From an uncultured Angelakisella sp. (GTDB taxonomy: Bacteria; Bacillota; Clostridia; Oscillospirales; Ruminococcaceae), in NCBI GenBank assembly GCA_910585535.1, contig CAJUFK010000035.1, forward strand, positions 1-26,533: a stretch of 26,533 bases of DNA, in the 5' to 3' direction. Below the pieces are notes generated by a model. It ran no database searches. It worked only from the letters and a program-made list of their open reading frames with translations, and had not been told where the DNA came from. Both the position numbers and the translations under genes were made by a program. Of the stretch, positions 1 through 8,059 are shown one piece after another (position 1 is the stretch's first letter; every line of letters begins with the position of its first letter).

Positions 1-134
1 TTTCCCGGTGGCGCAGGTTGTCGTCCGTCATAGCAAGGACGGCTTCATCATCCGTACTTTTTCAAATGCGAACAAGGCCAAAACCTTATTTTGGCCCCGC
101 CCCTGTTACTTTTTCCTCCTTTCCCTGTCACGCA

Positions 135-169
135 AAAACGCCGCCCTTTTTACAGCCGGGCGGCGTTTT
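135..169. terminator. Bidirectional intrinsic terminator
   Basis: A 12-bp perfect stem (135-146 with 158-169) encloses an 11-nt loop. It is GC-rich in the inner eight pairs (CGCCGCCC with GGGCGGCG) and A/T at the base, so it gives a U-run on either strand. It lies just left of the transposase remnant and may terminate genes arriving from either side. No gene could be supported in the 134 bases to its left. Confidence 0.7.
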
Positions 170-180
170 CGGCAAGGTTG

Positions 181-632
181 ACAGTCCATTTTGTTGAGGA
201 AGGCGTATTCTACTTATCCATAATCCAGGATCTCTATGGCAGCAGTATCTCAGCCTACAAGACAGCCTCTCGGCAAATGGTGAGCTTGGTATTGGATATG
301 ATTCGCCTTGCTATGAAGGCTGAGAAAAAGAAGGTCTCCGGGAGATTGCAGTTTCACAGCGACCAGGGGTTCCGGTACACCTCTTGAGCATATTTCTATC
401 TAACTAGAGAATACGGCATTACACCGTTCATGTCAAAACTGGGAAACTGCTAGGATAACACTATGGCTGAAAAATGCTTCTCTATCCTCAAAACCGAATG
501 TATCTACCGCCCAAGAATCAAGTCTTTTCAGCAGGCTAGAGATCTGATTGACGATTTATTTATTTCTTTAACCACGAGCGCATCCAGTTAAAGACTGGAG
601 AAGCGCTGCTTGCACAGCGCTTCTCCGCTTAA
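181..632 (+). pseudogene. Decayed IS3-family (IS150-like) OrfB transposase remnant
   Basis: The conceptual translation keeps blocks typical of the rve (DDE) integrase core of IS3-family OrfB: EGVFYLSIIQDLYGSSI, RLQFHSDQGFRYTS, EYGITPFMS, a MAEKCFSILKTECIYR block, and NHERIQLKTGEA at the end. The second catalytic Asp (in HSDQG) and the Glu (in MAEK) can be placed. The part with the first Asp and all of OrfA is missing, so the 5' side is truncated near 181. In-frame stops lie at 385-387 (TGA) and 451-453 (TAG). A further one-base frame change near 555-570 is needed to reach the NHERIQ block, which ends with TAA at 630-632. The element cannot encode an active transposase. No terminal inverted repeats or target duplication were identified. 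Confidence 0.85.
597..626. repeat. Perfect hairpin at the end of the transposase remnant
   Basis: Twelve-base arms GGAGAAGCGCTG (597-608) and CAGCGCTTCTCC (615-626) pair perfectly around a 6-nt loop. There is no good U-run on either side, so it is not a convincing terminator for the minus-strand operon ending at 724, though it could block or stabilise that 3' end. It overlaps the last codons of the transposase remnant. Bases 633-723 hold no gene. Confidence 0.5.
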
Positions 633-723
633 AATTCAATAGTTCCTAATTTCCTACCAGGGGCTCTTTTGCGCTGTCCGCACAATCTGGAGCGGTACAT
701 ACCCTGGAAGGGCCTTTTGCCAT

Positions 724-1407
724 TTAGAGCTGTATGTCATATTCCCTGGCAAACCAAAAGCCAGGGAAAGCTTCCCGTGCCTTGGGACTGATCCGGATGC
801 CGGGGCGGAAGGTCTTGCCCCCGATGGAAAAGGTCAGGGGCTTGGTAATGGCCTTGATCCTCTGGGTTAGGGGCTGGTAGACCCGGCAGTAGGTTTCTAT
901 TTCACCACAGGGGACGATCCTTTCGTACCCGTCCCTAGTCTTGTTAAAGTAGGCGGCCTTTTTGGGGTACTGGAGTTCCAGTCCGGCGATGAGCCGGGGA
1001 AACTGGCCGTAGTGGAACCTGGTGTACAGCTTCCCATCCTCCCCCGGGACCAAGGCAAAGGGCTGGACGCCCACACAGGGTTCGTCAAAATCGGCCAGTT
1101 GGAACCATTCCCCTGTTGCCTTATCTTGGAAGGGGGCGGCATACCGGCAACGGGTTAGGTCGTGGGTAAGTCCGTCTGCCCAGTCAAAGCAGTTCCGGTC
1201 CCGTTTAAGGTCCGGCGGCTCCGGGCCCGGAAGTTTCTCCCAAAGGGCCTGCCAGGGGGCCAAGAGGGTCTCGGCTGGGGATTCCCGATAGCCTCGGGGC
1301 ACCCGGCGGCAGAAGGTCACCTGATGGAAGCCGGAAAGCAGCTCCTCCCATTCCTCCGGAGTAACCAGAAAGAGGAATCGGTTCCACCCCTCGGGAAACC
1401 AGTTCAT
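724..1407 (-). CDS. Hypothetical protein (227 aa) downstream of lysA
   Basis: I do not recognise this family. The predicted protein is soluble, with no signal peptide or membrane segment, and is rich in aromatic residues (MNWFPEGWNRFLFL at the start; many Trp, Phe and Tyr). Cysteines are scattered without a CxxC pair. The start is supported by an AAGGAGGG ribosome binding site five bases upstream of ATG at 1407. The gene begins 12 bp after the lysA stop, so it is very likely the last gene of the engB-lysA transcription unit. No clear terminator was found beyond its stop; only the imperfect hairpin at 597-626 lies downstream. A link to lysine metabolism is not implied by anything in the protein itself. 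Confidence 0.75.
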   Translation of the reverse strand: MNWFPEGWNRFLFLVTPEEWEELLSGFHQVTFCRRVPRGYRESPAETLLAPWQALWEKLPGPEPPDLKRDRNCFDWADGLTHDLTRCRYAAPFQDKATGEWFQLADFDEPCVGVQPFALVPGEDGKLYTRFHYGQFPRLIAGLELQYPKKAAYFNKTRDGYERIVPCGEIETYCRVYQPLTQRIKAITKPLTFSIGGKTFRPGIRISPKAREAFPGFWFAREYDIQL

Positions 1408-1419
1408 AGGATTCCCTCC

Positions 1420-2721
1420 TTAGTCCGAATCGTTGCGAATCAGGTCCTCCAGACTCTCCCGGCGGATGATGACGCGGTCGCCCTTCTCCCCTACCAGCAC
1501 CACCGGGGGCCGGGGATTGCGGTTATAGTTGCTGGCCATGGAGTAGTTGTAGGCCCCGGTGGCCAGCACCGCCAGGATCTCCCCGGGGGCCACCTCCTGG
1601 AGGGAAACATTTTCCCCCAGCAGGTCCCCGCTTTCACAGTATTTCCCCGCCACCGTCACGGTTTGGGTCTTGGGTTCCCCGGCTCGGGCGGCGGCTAGGA
1701 AGGTATAGTCGGCTTGGTAGAGGGCGTACCGGGGGTTGTCCCCCATGCCGCCGTCCACCGAAACATAGGTGCGGATACCGGGGATAGTCTTAACCGAGCC
1801 CACCTGATAGAGGGTGATCCCCGCCGCCCCCACAATGGAACGCCCCGGCTCCAGAAGGAGGAAGGGGGCAGGAAATCCCAGCTTTTTACAGCAGTCCCGC
1901 ACCACCGCAGCCACCTTTTCCATATACCGGTCGTAAGCCACCGGGTCGTTCTCCGCTATGTACCGGATGCCGAAACCGCCTCCCAGGTTCAGCTCCCCCA
2001 GAACGGCGCCGGTCTCCCGGCAGATAAGGCCCATAAACTCCAGCATCACCTTGACGGCAAGGCAGAAGGGATCGATCTCAAAGATCTGGGAACCAATGTG
2101 GCAGTGGAGGCCGATAAGCCGGAGGTTTTTGGACCCCAGGGCCAGCTTGACAGCGGCCAGGGCTTCCCCTGTCTCCAGGGCAAAGCCGAACTTGCTGTCG
2201 ATCTGGCCGGTGCGGATAAACTCGTGGGTGTGGGCGTCGATGCCCGGCTTGACCCGAAGCATCACTGGGGCGGTGGTCCCTTTGGCTGCCGCAAGGGCGT
2301 CCAGGGTCCGCAATTCGGTGAGGTTGTCCGCCACGATCCGGCCCACCCCGTACTCCAGGGCCATGGTCAGCTCCTCCGCCGTTTTGTTGCTGCCGTGGAA
2401 GATCACCTTGTCCATGGGAAAATCCGCCGCCTTTGCGGTGTACAGCTCCCCGGCGGATACCACGTCCAGCCCCAGGCCCTCCTCCTGTACCATGCGGCAG
2501 ATAGCTTTGCAGCAGAAGGCCTTGGAAGCGTAAGCCGCCAGGCCGTTCCCCCCGTAAAACCTCTCGATGGAACGGCGGTAGAGGCGGCAGTTCTCCCGGA
2601 TGGCCTCCTCGCTCATAACAAACAGGGGGGTTCCGTATTCCTCGGCCAGGGCTAAGGTGTCCCGGCCGCCGATAGCAAGGTGCCCCAGGCTGTTTACCGT
2701 AAGATGTTCCCATCCTAGCAT
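1420..2721 (-). CDS. lysA: Diaminopimelate decarboxylase
   Basis: A PLP-dependent fold-III decarboxylase that converts meso-diaminopimelate to L-lysine and CO2, the last step of lysine synthesis, in the cytosol. The 433-aa length is normal for LysA. The PLP lysine is K67 in YASKAF. Other family signatures are HCHIGSQ (the HIGS phosphate-binding motif), LGGGFGI, LLEPGRS and YCESGD near the C-terminus, which provides the cross-subunit active-site Cys. Its ATG overlaps the last seven bases of engB (ATGCTAG), indicating translational coupling. No lysine riboswitch is visible, because the gene has no leader of its own. Lysine synthesis next to a ribosome-assembly GTPase is probably only an operon convenience. 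Confidence 0.97.
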   Translation of the reverse strand: MLGWEHLTVNSLGHLAIGGRDTLALAEEYGTPLFVMSEEAIRENCRLYRRSIERFYGGNGLAAYASKAFCCKAICRMVQEEGLGLDVVSAGELYTAKAADFPMDKVIFHGSNKTAEELTMALEYGVGRIVADNLTELRTLDALAAAKGTTAPVMLRVKPGIDAHTHEFIRTGQIDSKFGFALETGEALAAVKLALGSKNLRLIGLHCHIGSQIFEIDPFCLAVKVMLEFMGLICRETGAVLGELNLGGGFGIRYIAENDPVAYDRYMEKVAAVVRDCCKKLGFPAPFLLLEPGRSIVGAAGITLYQVGSVKTIPGIRTYVSVDGGMGDNPRYALYQADYTFLAAARAGEPKTQTVTVAGKYCESGDLLGENVSLQEVAPGEILAVLATGAYNYSMASNYNRNPRPPVVLVGEKGDRVIIRRESLEDLIRNDSD

Positions 2722-3338
2722 GACTCGTCCTCTCCTTCCACACCCTCTGTCAGAAGATCTGCCTCCAGCTGGTCCAAAAGGGCCCGCAGCTCCTCCCTGC
2801 CCTCCCCGGTTTGGGCGGAGAAGGGCAGGAAGATAATCTGCTCCCCCCAGGGAAGCTCCCCCCGGATGGCCTCCAGGCGCTCCTGGCGCTGGCGGGAGGA
2901 AAGCTTGTCGATCTTGGTCAGGATGACCACAAAGGGCAGTTCATTTTCCACCAGGAACCTCACCATCATCTGGTCGTCCTGGGTGGGGGGATGGCGGCTG
3001 TCCACCAGGGAGAGGACCAGGGCGATGTCCCGGTCCTGGGCAAAGTATCCCTCCATAAGCTGGGCCCAGCGGCGCTTTTCCCCCCGGCTGACCTTTGCGT
3101 AGCCGTAGCCGGGCAGGTCGGCAAAGATGAGGTTTTCCGTCTCAAAGAAGTTGATGGTGGCGGTTTTCCCCGGGGTGGCGCTCACCCTGGCCAGCGTCTT
3201 TTGGTTAAAGAGGCTGTTGATAAGGGAGGACTTGCCCACGTTGGACCGCCCTGCAAACACCACCTCCGGCTTCTGGGAGGGGGGCAGCTGCCCCGCGCTC
3301 CCGAAGGAGGTGAGAAATCGTACCTTGTGATAGTTCAT
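2715..3338 (-). CDS. engB: Ribosome biogenesis GTPase EngB/YsxC
   Basis: A TRAFAC-class small GTPase needed for late large-subunit ribosome assembly. Motifs in order are G1 GRSNVGKSS (residues 30-38), G2 with the conserved Thr in SATPGKT, G3 DLPGYG, G4 TKID and G5 FSAQTG. The length of 207 aa is typical of YsxC/YihA. An AAAAGGA element precedes the ATG at 3338. The gene follows the frame-disrupted hypothetical gene by 33 bp and overlaps lysA at its 3' end. Lon followed by engB is a common Clostridia/Bacilli arrangement (established knowledge), which supports the assignment. Confidence 0.97.
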   Translation of the reverse strand: MNYHKVRFLTSFGSAGQLPPSQKPEVVFAGRSNVGKSSLINSLFNQKTLARVSATPGKTATINFFETENLIFADLPGYGYAKVSRGEKRRWAQLMEGYFAQDRDIALVLSLVDSRHPPTQDDQMMVRFLVENELPFVVILTKIDKLSSRQRQERLEAIRGELPWGEQIIFLPFSAQTGEGREELRALLDQLEADLLTEGVEGEDESC

Positions 3339-3371
3339 AGCGTTTTCCTTTTCTGGGTCATTCGCAGCCGG

Positions 3372-3850
3372 TCAGAGCCGGTTTTCTCCCCTGCTGTATC
3401 TGTGGAGGAGTACCAGTTGGCCGGGGAACAGCCGGGTAAACTCCCGCAGGAAATTGAGGGCGTACTCCTCCGGCCGCTGCACCCCCATGTCGTCCAGTAT
3501 CCCCTGGGTCAGCTCCCGGGCGTAGGAAAAGTCGATGTACATCCCCCAGGTGATCCCCTCCTGGGGGAATTTGATCCGGCCGTTGCGCTCCATATTGGGG
3601 TACAGCTGGAAAAAGAGGTGGCAGCCCCGCCGCCCGCTGTTAAAGTTGTAGATATGGTCGTAGTCCGGCGGCTCCGCGTCAGGGGTAGACCTGCCAAAGG
3701 GGCCGGTGTACTTTTTCAGCTTCTTCCGGTTTTTGGCCACATGGAGGTCGCTGGTGGCTTTTGCGGCCCTGGTCAGGGCCTTTTCAAAACCTTGACCATC
3801 TCCTCCTCGGTCAGGTCTCCGGTTTTCAGCCCGTATTCCAGCCTCGGCAT
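3372..3850 (-). pseudogene. Hypothetical protein with apparent 5' frameshift
   Basis: The 3' part is an open frame encoding a soluble protein of unknown family, with segments such as PDYDHIYNFNSG, GCHLFFQLYPNME and ITWGMYIDFSYARE. That frame stays open to 3872, where an ATG overlaps the lon stop as ATGA. However, its first ~30 residues (MTKGDDPHAEAG...) are low-complexity and Arg/Gly-rich. The -1-related frame from ATG at 3850 has an AAAGGAG site 8 nt upstream and starts with MPRLEYGLKTGDLTEEEMVK, which looks like a genuine N-terminus. It hits TGA at 3773-3775. Re-reading one base in the A4 run (TTTT at 3781-3784 on the plus strand) would join it to the EKALTRAAKA frame. I therefore infer a one-base indel or sequencing error. 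Function is unknown. Reading 3372-3872 as an intact 166-aa gene is the alternative. Confidence 0.6.
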
Positions 3851-3868
3851 GGGGGTCGTCTCCTTTCG

Positions 3869-6349
3869 TCATTGCCGCAACGGCGCGGCGGCCCCGGCGG
3901 CTTTCGGGGGGATGGTCAAATCCCCCTGGGCAGGGGTGGTGGAGCGCCCCTCCTGGGGATACCGGAGAAGGGCGGTTTTCAGCACCGTCTCCATAGTCTC
4001 GGCGGGAACGAACTGGATGGCCTCCTTCACCACCGGGTCCACTTCCGCCAGGTCCGGAACATTGGCGGCGGGGATGATGACCTTTTTCATGCCGTACTTG
4101 TAGGCGGCCATGGTCTTTTCCCGCAGGCCGCCGATGGCCAGCACCCGCCCCCGAAGGGTGATCTCCCCGGTCATAGCCACGTCACCCCGCACCGGTATGC
4201 CGGAAAGGGCCGACACCAGGGCGGTGCAGGTGGTGATGCCGGCGGAAGGTCCGTCTTTGGGCACCGCCCCTTCGGGGAAGTGGATGTGGATGTCCTTATC
4301 CTTGGGGAAGCTCTCGCTGATGCCGTACTGCTGGGCCACGGTGCGGATGTAGGTAACCGCTGCGGCCACCGATTCCTTCATCACATCCCCCAGGCTGCCG
4401 GTGGTCTGGGTTTTGCCGGACCCTTCCATCACGGCCACTTCCACCTGGAGCATTTCGCCCCCCACCGAGGTCCAGGCCAAACCGTTTGTAATGCCCACCT
4501 GGTCCCCCCGCTGGAGTTCGTCGTCCTTGTATTTCTTGGGACCCAGATATTCCTCCAGGTCCCCGGGATTTATGGCGATCCGGGTCTCCTCCCCGCCGTC
4601 TACAACCTTCATGGCGGCCTTGCGGCAGATGGCAGCGATGTTCCGCTCCAGGGTGCGGACTCCGGCCTCCCGGGTATAGAAATCGATAACCGCCGCCAGG
4701 GTCTTGTCGGGAAGCTTCAGCTGCTTCTTGTTCAGACCGTGGCGCTTCAGCTGCTTGGCCGTAAGGTGGCGCTTTGCAATCTGGAGCTTCTCCTCTCGGG
4801 TGTAGCTGGCCAGCTCGATGATCTCCATTCGGTCCAAAAGGGGGGCCGGGATGGCGCCGCGGTCATTGGCGGTGGCGATAAAGAACACCTGGGAAAGATC
4901 GAAGGGCACCTCCAGGAAGTGATCCCGGAAGCTGTGGTTCTGCTCGGCGTCCAGCACCTCCAGCAGGGCGGAGGAAGGATCTCCCCGGAAGTCGTGGCCC
5001 AGCTTGTCGATCTCATCCAAAAGAAGGAGGGGATTGGCGCTTCCCGCCTGGCGGATGGCCCCGATGATCCTGCCGGGCATGGAAGCTACATAGGTCTTGC
5101 GGTGGCCCCGAATGTCCGATTCGTCTCGGACGCCCCCCAGGGACATCCGGACGTACTTGCGGCCCATGGACTTGGCGATGGACCGGGCGATGGAGGTCTT
5201 GCCCACCCCGGGAGGACCCACCAGACAGAGAATCTGGCCCTTGATGTCAGGGGACAGCTTCCGCACCGCCAGGGATTCCAGGATCCGTTCCTTTACTTTG
5301 GTGAGACCGTAATGCTCCTGGTCCAAAAGGCGGCGGGCCCGGGAAATGTCGATCTTGTCCCGGGTGTAGATGTTCCAAGGCAGATCCAGCACCGTATCCA
5401 GGTAGGAGCGAAGCACCGCGGCTTCCTGGGAGCTGCCGGCCATCCTGGCAAGCTTATCCACTTCCCGCAAAAGCTTCCCTTCGCTCTCCGGCGCAAGGTG
5501 GATGGAGAGGATCTTCTGGCGGTACAGTTCCTGTTCCTCGTATCCGCCTTCCCCCTCCCCCAGCTCCTCGGAAATGATCTTCATCTGTTCCCGAAGGTAG
5601 TATTCCCGCTGGTTTTTGTCCATCTGCTCCCGGACCTTCTCCTGGATGTTCTGTTCCAGGCCCAGGATCTCGTTCTCCTCCTCCAGAATCCGGACGATGA
5701 TCTCCAGGCGGCGGGTGACGCTGGATTCCTCCAAAATACGCTGTTTTTCCTCGTAGTCCAGCTGGATGTTTCCGGCGATGTACTCCGAGAGGTAAAGGGG
5801 ATCTTGCGAATCCATAATGCCCTGGACCAGATCCCGGGGCATCTTGGGGATGAGGGAGCAGTATTCCCGGAACAGGTCCTTGGCCGCCCGCATCAGGGCG
5901 CTGCAGTGTACCCTGCTCCGCCCTGTCTGCCTCAGCCGGGTGGGGTAGTCCTCTACAATACCGGTGAGGAAGGGGTCCTTTTGGGTGACGGCCAGCAGCC
6001 GGGCCCGGGATTTTCCCTCCACCAGCACCCGGAGGGTCTCGGCCTGGACCCGGATGATCTGCCGGACCTCCGCCACCACCCCGACACTGCAAAGCTGTTC
6101 CTGGCCGGGGTCGTCGGCTTCCAGGTCGGACTGGGCCACCAAAAACAGCTTGCGGCCGTTTGTAATGGCCTCGTTCAGGGCCAGCACCGACTTTTCCCGG
6201 CCTACGTCAAAATGGAGGATCATATTGGGGAACAGCACCAGCCCCCGGAGGGCCAGCAGAGGCATCTCCTCTGCGGCGATCTCCTTGGGGGCCTCCTTGG
6301 GGCGGGGGGTGACCTTCCGCTTTGTGATCTTCTTCTCGTTTTCGTCCAT
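3869..6349 (-). CDS. lon: ATP-dependent protease Lon
   Basis: A cytosolic AAA+ serine protease (LonA) that degrades misfolded and regulatory proteins. The 826-aa product has the N-terminal substrate domain (residues ~28-230, MPLLALRGLVLFPNM), a coiled-coil linker, and an AAA+ module with Walker A GPPGVGKT (378-385) and Walker B LLLLDEIDK. The C-terminal protease domain has Ser702 in KDGPSAGIT and Lys745 in LREKTMAA. The 43-residue Ser-Lys spacing is that of LonA catalytic dyads. About 25 lysine/arginine-rich residues precede the N-terminal domain, and a ~25-residue Ala/Pro tail follows. It lies downstream of clpX and a small Zn protein, with only 24 bp to the latter. No CIRCE or CtsR operator was seen nearby. 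Confidence 0.98.
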   Translation of the reverse strand: MDENEKKITKRKVTPRPKEAPKEIAAEEMPLLALRGLVLFPNMILHFDVGREKSVLALNEAITNGRKLFLVAQSDLEADDPGQEQLCSVGVVAEVRQIIRVQAETLRVLVEGKSRARLLAVTQKDPFLTGIVEDYPTRLRQTGRSRVHCSALMRAAKDLFREYCSLIPKMPRDLVQGIMDSQDPLYLSEYIAGNIQLDYEEKQRILEESSVTRRLEIIVRILEEENEILGLEQNIQEKVREQMDKNQREYYLREQMKIISEELGEGEGGYEEQELYRQKILSIHLAPESEGKLLREVDKLARMAGSSQEAAVLRSYLDTVLDLPWNIYTRDKIDISRARRLLDQEHYGLTKVKERILESLAVRKLSPDIKGQILCLVGPPGVGKTSIARSIAKSMGRKYVRMSLGGVRDESDIRGHRKTYVASMPGRIIGAIRQAGSANPLLLLDEIDKLGHDFRGDPSSALLEVLDAEQNHSFRDHFLEVPFDLSQVFFIATANDRGAIPAPLLDRMEIIELASYTREEKLQIAKRHLTAKQLKRHGLNKKQLKLPDKTLAAVIDFYTREAGVRTLERNIAAICRKAAMKVVDGGEETRIAINPGDLEEYLGPKKYKDDELQRGDQVGITNGLAWTSVGGEMLQVEVAVMEGSGKTQTTGSLGDVMKESVAAAVTYIRTVAQQYGISESFPKDKDIHIHFPEGAVPKDGPSAGITTCTALVSALSGIPVRGDVAMTGEITLRGRVLAIGGLREKTMAAYKYGMKKVIIPAANVPDLAEVDPVVKEAIQFVPAETMETVLKTALLRYPQEGRSTTPAQGDLTIPPKAAGAAAPLRQ

Positions 6350-6373
6350 AACAGCACCGCCTTTCGGTGTTCG

Positions 6374-6622
6374 TTAATCTCTTTCCCTTTTCGCCCGCAG
6401 CCGCGAGCAGGTTGTACAAAAGCCCATTTGGTCGGTCTCCATGGGCTGGAAATACTGGCGGATCTGCTGGGCCTTGAAGTTCTCCCCCAGCCGGTCCGGC
6501 AGGTCGGGGCGGTACCCCTTGCGGTGGCAGGCGGGGCACTCCAGGACCCATTTGCGAAGCTCCGGGTATCTTTCCAGGTAGCGGTCCCCGGCGCTTCTCC
6601 GATACTCGTCGGACTGGCTCAT
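6374..6622 (-). CDS. Small four-cysteine (zinc-ribbon-like) protein between clpX and lon
   Basis: The predicted 82-aa cytosolic protein has two CxxC pairs, C29/C32 (ECPACH) and C69/C72 (CTTC), separated by 36 residues. This is consistent with one structural zinc site. The C-terminus is basic (RLRAKRERD). I chose the ATG at 6622 (MSQSDEYRR) because a purine-rich GGGGGGAG site precedes it. The longer frame to 6703 would translate a strong intergenic hairpin. Family not recognised. Its position between clpX and lon suggests a role near proteolysis (adaptor or regulator), but that is inference from context only. Confidence 0.65.
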   Translation of the reverse strand: MSQSDEYRRSAGDRYLERYPELRKWVLECPACHRKGYRPDLPDRLGENFKAQQIRQYFQPMETDQMGFCTTCSRLRAKRERD

Positions 6623-6665
6623 CCCTGCTCCCCCCTTCCCTGTTTTCGAGAGGCGTTCTATAAAT

Positions 6666-6696
6666 ACTACCCCCGCAGGGGGCCTGCGGAGGTAGT
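6666..6696 (-). terminator. Strong hairpin after clpX (weak terminator or processing stem)
   Basis: Arms 6666-6679 and 6683-6696 form a 14-bp stem with one G-U pair and a 3-nt loop, placed 12 bases past the clpX stop. On the minus strand it is followed by ATTTATAG rather than a full U-run. It may therefore terminate only partly, or act as an mRNA-stabilising stem between clpX and the lon module. Confidence 0.55.
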
Positions 6697-6707
6697 TCAT
6701 CATCGGA

Positions 6708-8015
6708 TCAGGAAACGGAGCCCCTTCTCTGCCGGGACTGCACCGGGGCCTGGCCCAAAGTGAGGCGCACCGGCTTTTTCAGGGGGTTGTGGTGGTACTC
6801 CGGCTCCCCCTCCCCGGTGACGCATCCCTTGGTGACCTGGATATGATCCAGGGTGGCGTCGGAGGGGGTCTGGAACATGAGTTCCCCCAGGGTCCCCTCC
6901 AGGATGCCACGGAGCCCTCTGGCGCCGGTCTTGCGCTGGATGGCCTTTTTGGCCACCTCACGAAGGGCGTCATCGTCAAAGTCAATCTGCACCCCGTCCA
7001 GCTCAAACAGCTTTTTGTACTGCTTGACCAGAGAGTTCTTAGGCTCAATAAGGATCTTCACCAAGGCCTCCTCATCCAGGGGATCCAAGGTGGAGATCAC
7101 CGGGATCCGGCCCACCAGTTCCGGGATAAGGCCGAAACGGACCAGGTCGTGGGGCTCCACCTTTTTGAGGAGCTTTTGGGCCCGGACCTCCTTGGATTCC
7201 CGCAGCTGCCCGCCAAAGCCCAGGGAGGAATTGTCGGTGCGCTTTTCGATGATGTTCTCCAGCCCCTCAAAGGCGCCGCCGCAGATGAAAAGGATGTTGG
7301 TGGTATCGATCTGGATAAACTCCTGCTGGGGATGCTTGCGCCCGCCGCTGGGGGGCACGTTGGAGACGGTGCCCTCCAGGATCTTGAGGAGGGCCTGCTG
7401 CACCCCTTCGCCGCTGACGTCCCGGGTGATGGAGGGATTCTCCGACTTCCGGGAGACCTTATCCAGCTCGTCAATATAGATGATCCCCTTCTCCGCCCGG
7501 TCCAGGTCGAAATCCGCCGCCTGGATAAGGCGCAGAAGGATATTTTCTACGTCCTCGCCTACGTATCCCGCCTCTGTAAGGGTGGTGGCATCGGCGATGG
7601 CAAAGGGAACGCCCAGGATCTTCGCAAGGGACTGGGCCAGCAGGGTCTTGCCCACGCCGGTGGGCCCCAGGAGCATAATGTTGCTCTTCTGGAGTTCCAC
7701 ATCGCCGCCGGTCCCAAAGTAAATGCGCTTGTAGTGGTTGTATACCGCCACCGAAAGGGCCTTTTTGGCCTCATCCTGGCCTACCACGTACTCGTCCAGA
7801 AAGCGTTTGATCTCCCCGGGCTTGGGGATGGAAATATTGATCTCCTCCCGCACCGGGCGGCGCTGGTTTTCCGGTTCCTCCTCCAGCACGGCTTGGCAAA
7901 GCTCCACACATTCGTTGCAGATGCACACCCCGGGGCCGGCGATCATACGGTCCACCTTTTCCTGGGGCTTGCCGCAAAAGGAGCATCTCAGCTGTTTTTT
8001 CTCATCATTCTGCAT
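6708..8015 (-). CDS. clpX: ATP-dependent Clp protease ATP-binding subunit ClpX
   Basis: An AAA+ unfoldase that feeds substrates into ClpP in the cytosol. The N-terminal zinc-binding domain has C11, C14, C33 and C36 in the canonical C-x2-C-x18-C-x2-C spacing. Walker A is GPTGVGKT (117-124), followed by the GYVGED pore loop, Walker B IIYIDELDK, and the RKH loop in SGGRKHPQQ. An IGF-type ClpP-binding loop occurs as LGFGG in NSSLGFGGQL. Length (435 aa) is normal, with a short basic tail (QSRQRRGS). It lies 44 bp downstream of clpP and is transcribed with it. The hairpin at 6666-6696 partly separates it from the lon module. Confidence 0.98.
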   Translation of the reverse strand: MQNDEKKQLRCSFCGKPQEKVDRMIAGPGVCICNECVELCQAVLEEEPENQRRPVREEINISIPKPGEIKRFLDEYVVGQDEAKKALSVAVYNHYKRIYFGTGGDVELQKSNIMLLGPTGVGKTLLAQSLAKILGVPFAIADATTLTEAGYVGEDVENILLRLIQAADFDLDRAEKGIIYIDELDKVSRKSENPSITRDVSGEGVQQALLKILEGTVSNVPPSGGRKHPQQEFIQIDTTNILFICGGAFEGLENIIEKRTDNSSLGFGGQLRESKEVRAQKLLKKVEPHDLVRFGLIPELVGRIPVISTLDPLDEEALVKILIEPKNSLVKQYKKLFELDGVQIDFDDDALREVAKKAIQRKTGARGLRGILEGTLGELMFQTPSDATLDHIQVTKGCVTGEGEPEYHHNPLKKPVRLTLGQAPVQSRQRRGSVS

Positions 8016-8059
8016 GGCTTCCCATTAACCCTCCTGTCCCCGCAAAGTGTTGGGAAAAG

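Noticed and set aside
1..31. Possible minus-strand gene start MTDDNLRHRE at the window edge
   Set aside because: Only ten codons are visible and no ribosome binding site precedes the ATG.
2..181. Open frame at the left edge reading VAQVVVRHSKDGFIIRTF
   Set aside because: It has no visible start, runs through the terminator hairpin at 135-169, and its second half is low-complexity. It could be the end of an upstream gene, but this cannot be supported.
6623..6703. Longer start for the small Zn protein
   Set aside because: The added 27 residues are encoded by a perfect hairpin and lack a binding site; the internal ATG at 6622 is better placed.
3761..6763. A 1000-codon open frame on the plus strand antisense to lon
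   Set aside because: It is a high-GC shadow frame: Gly/His/Leu/Val-rich without domains, and it fully overlaps an unambiguous lon gene.
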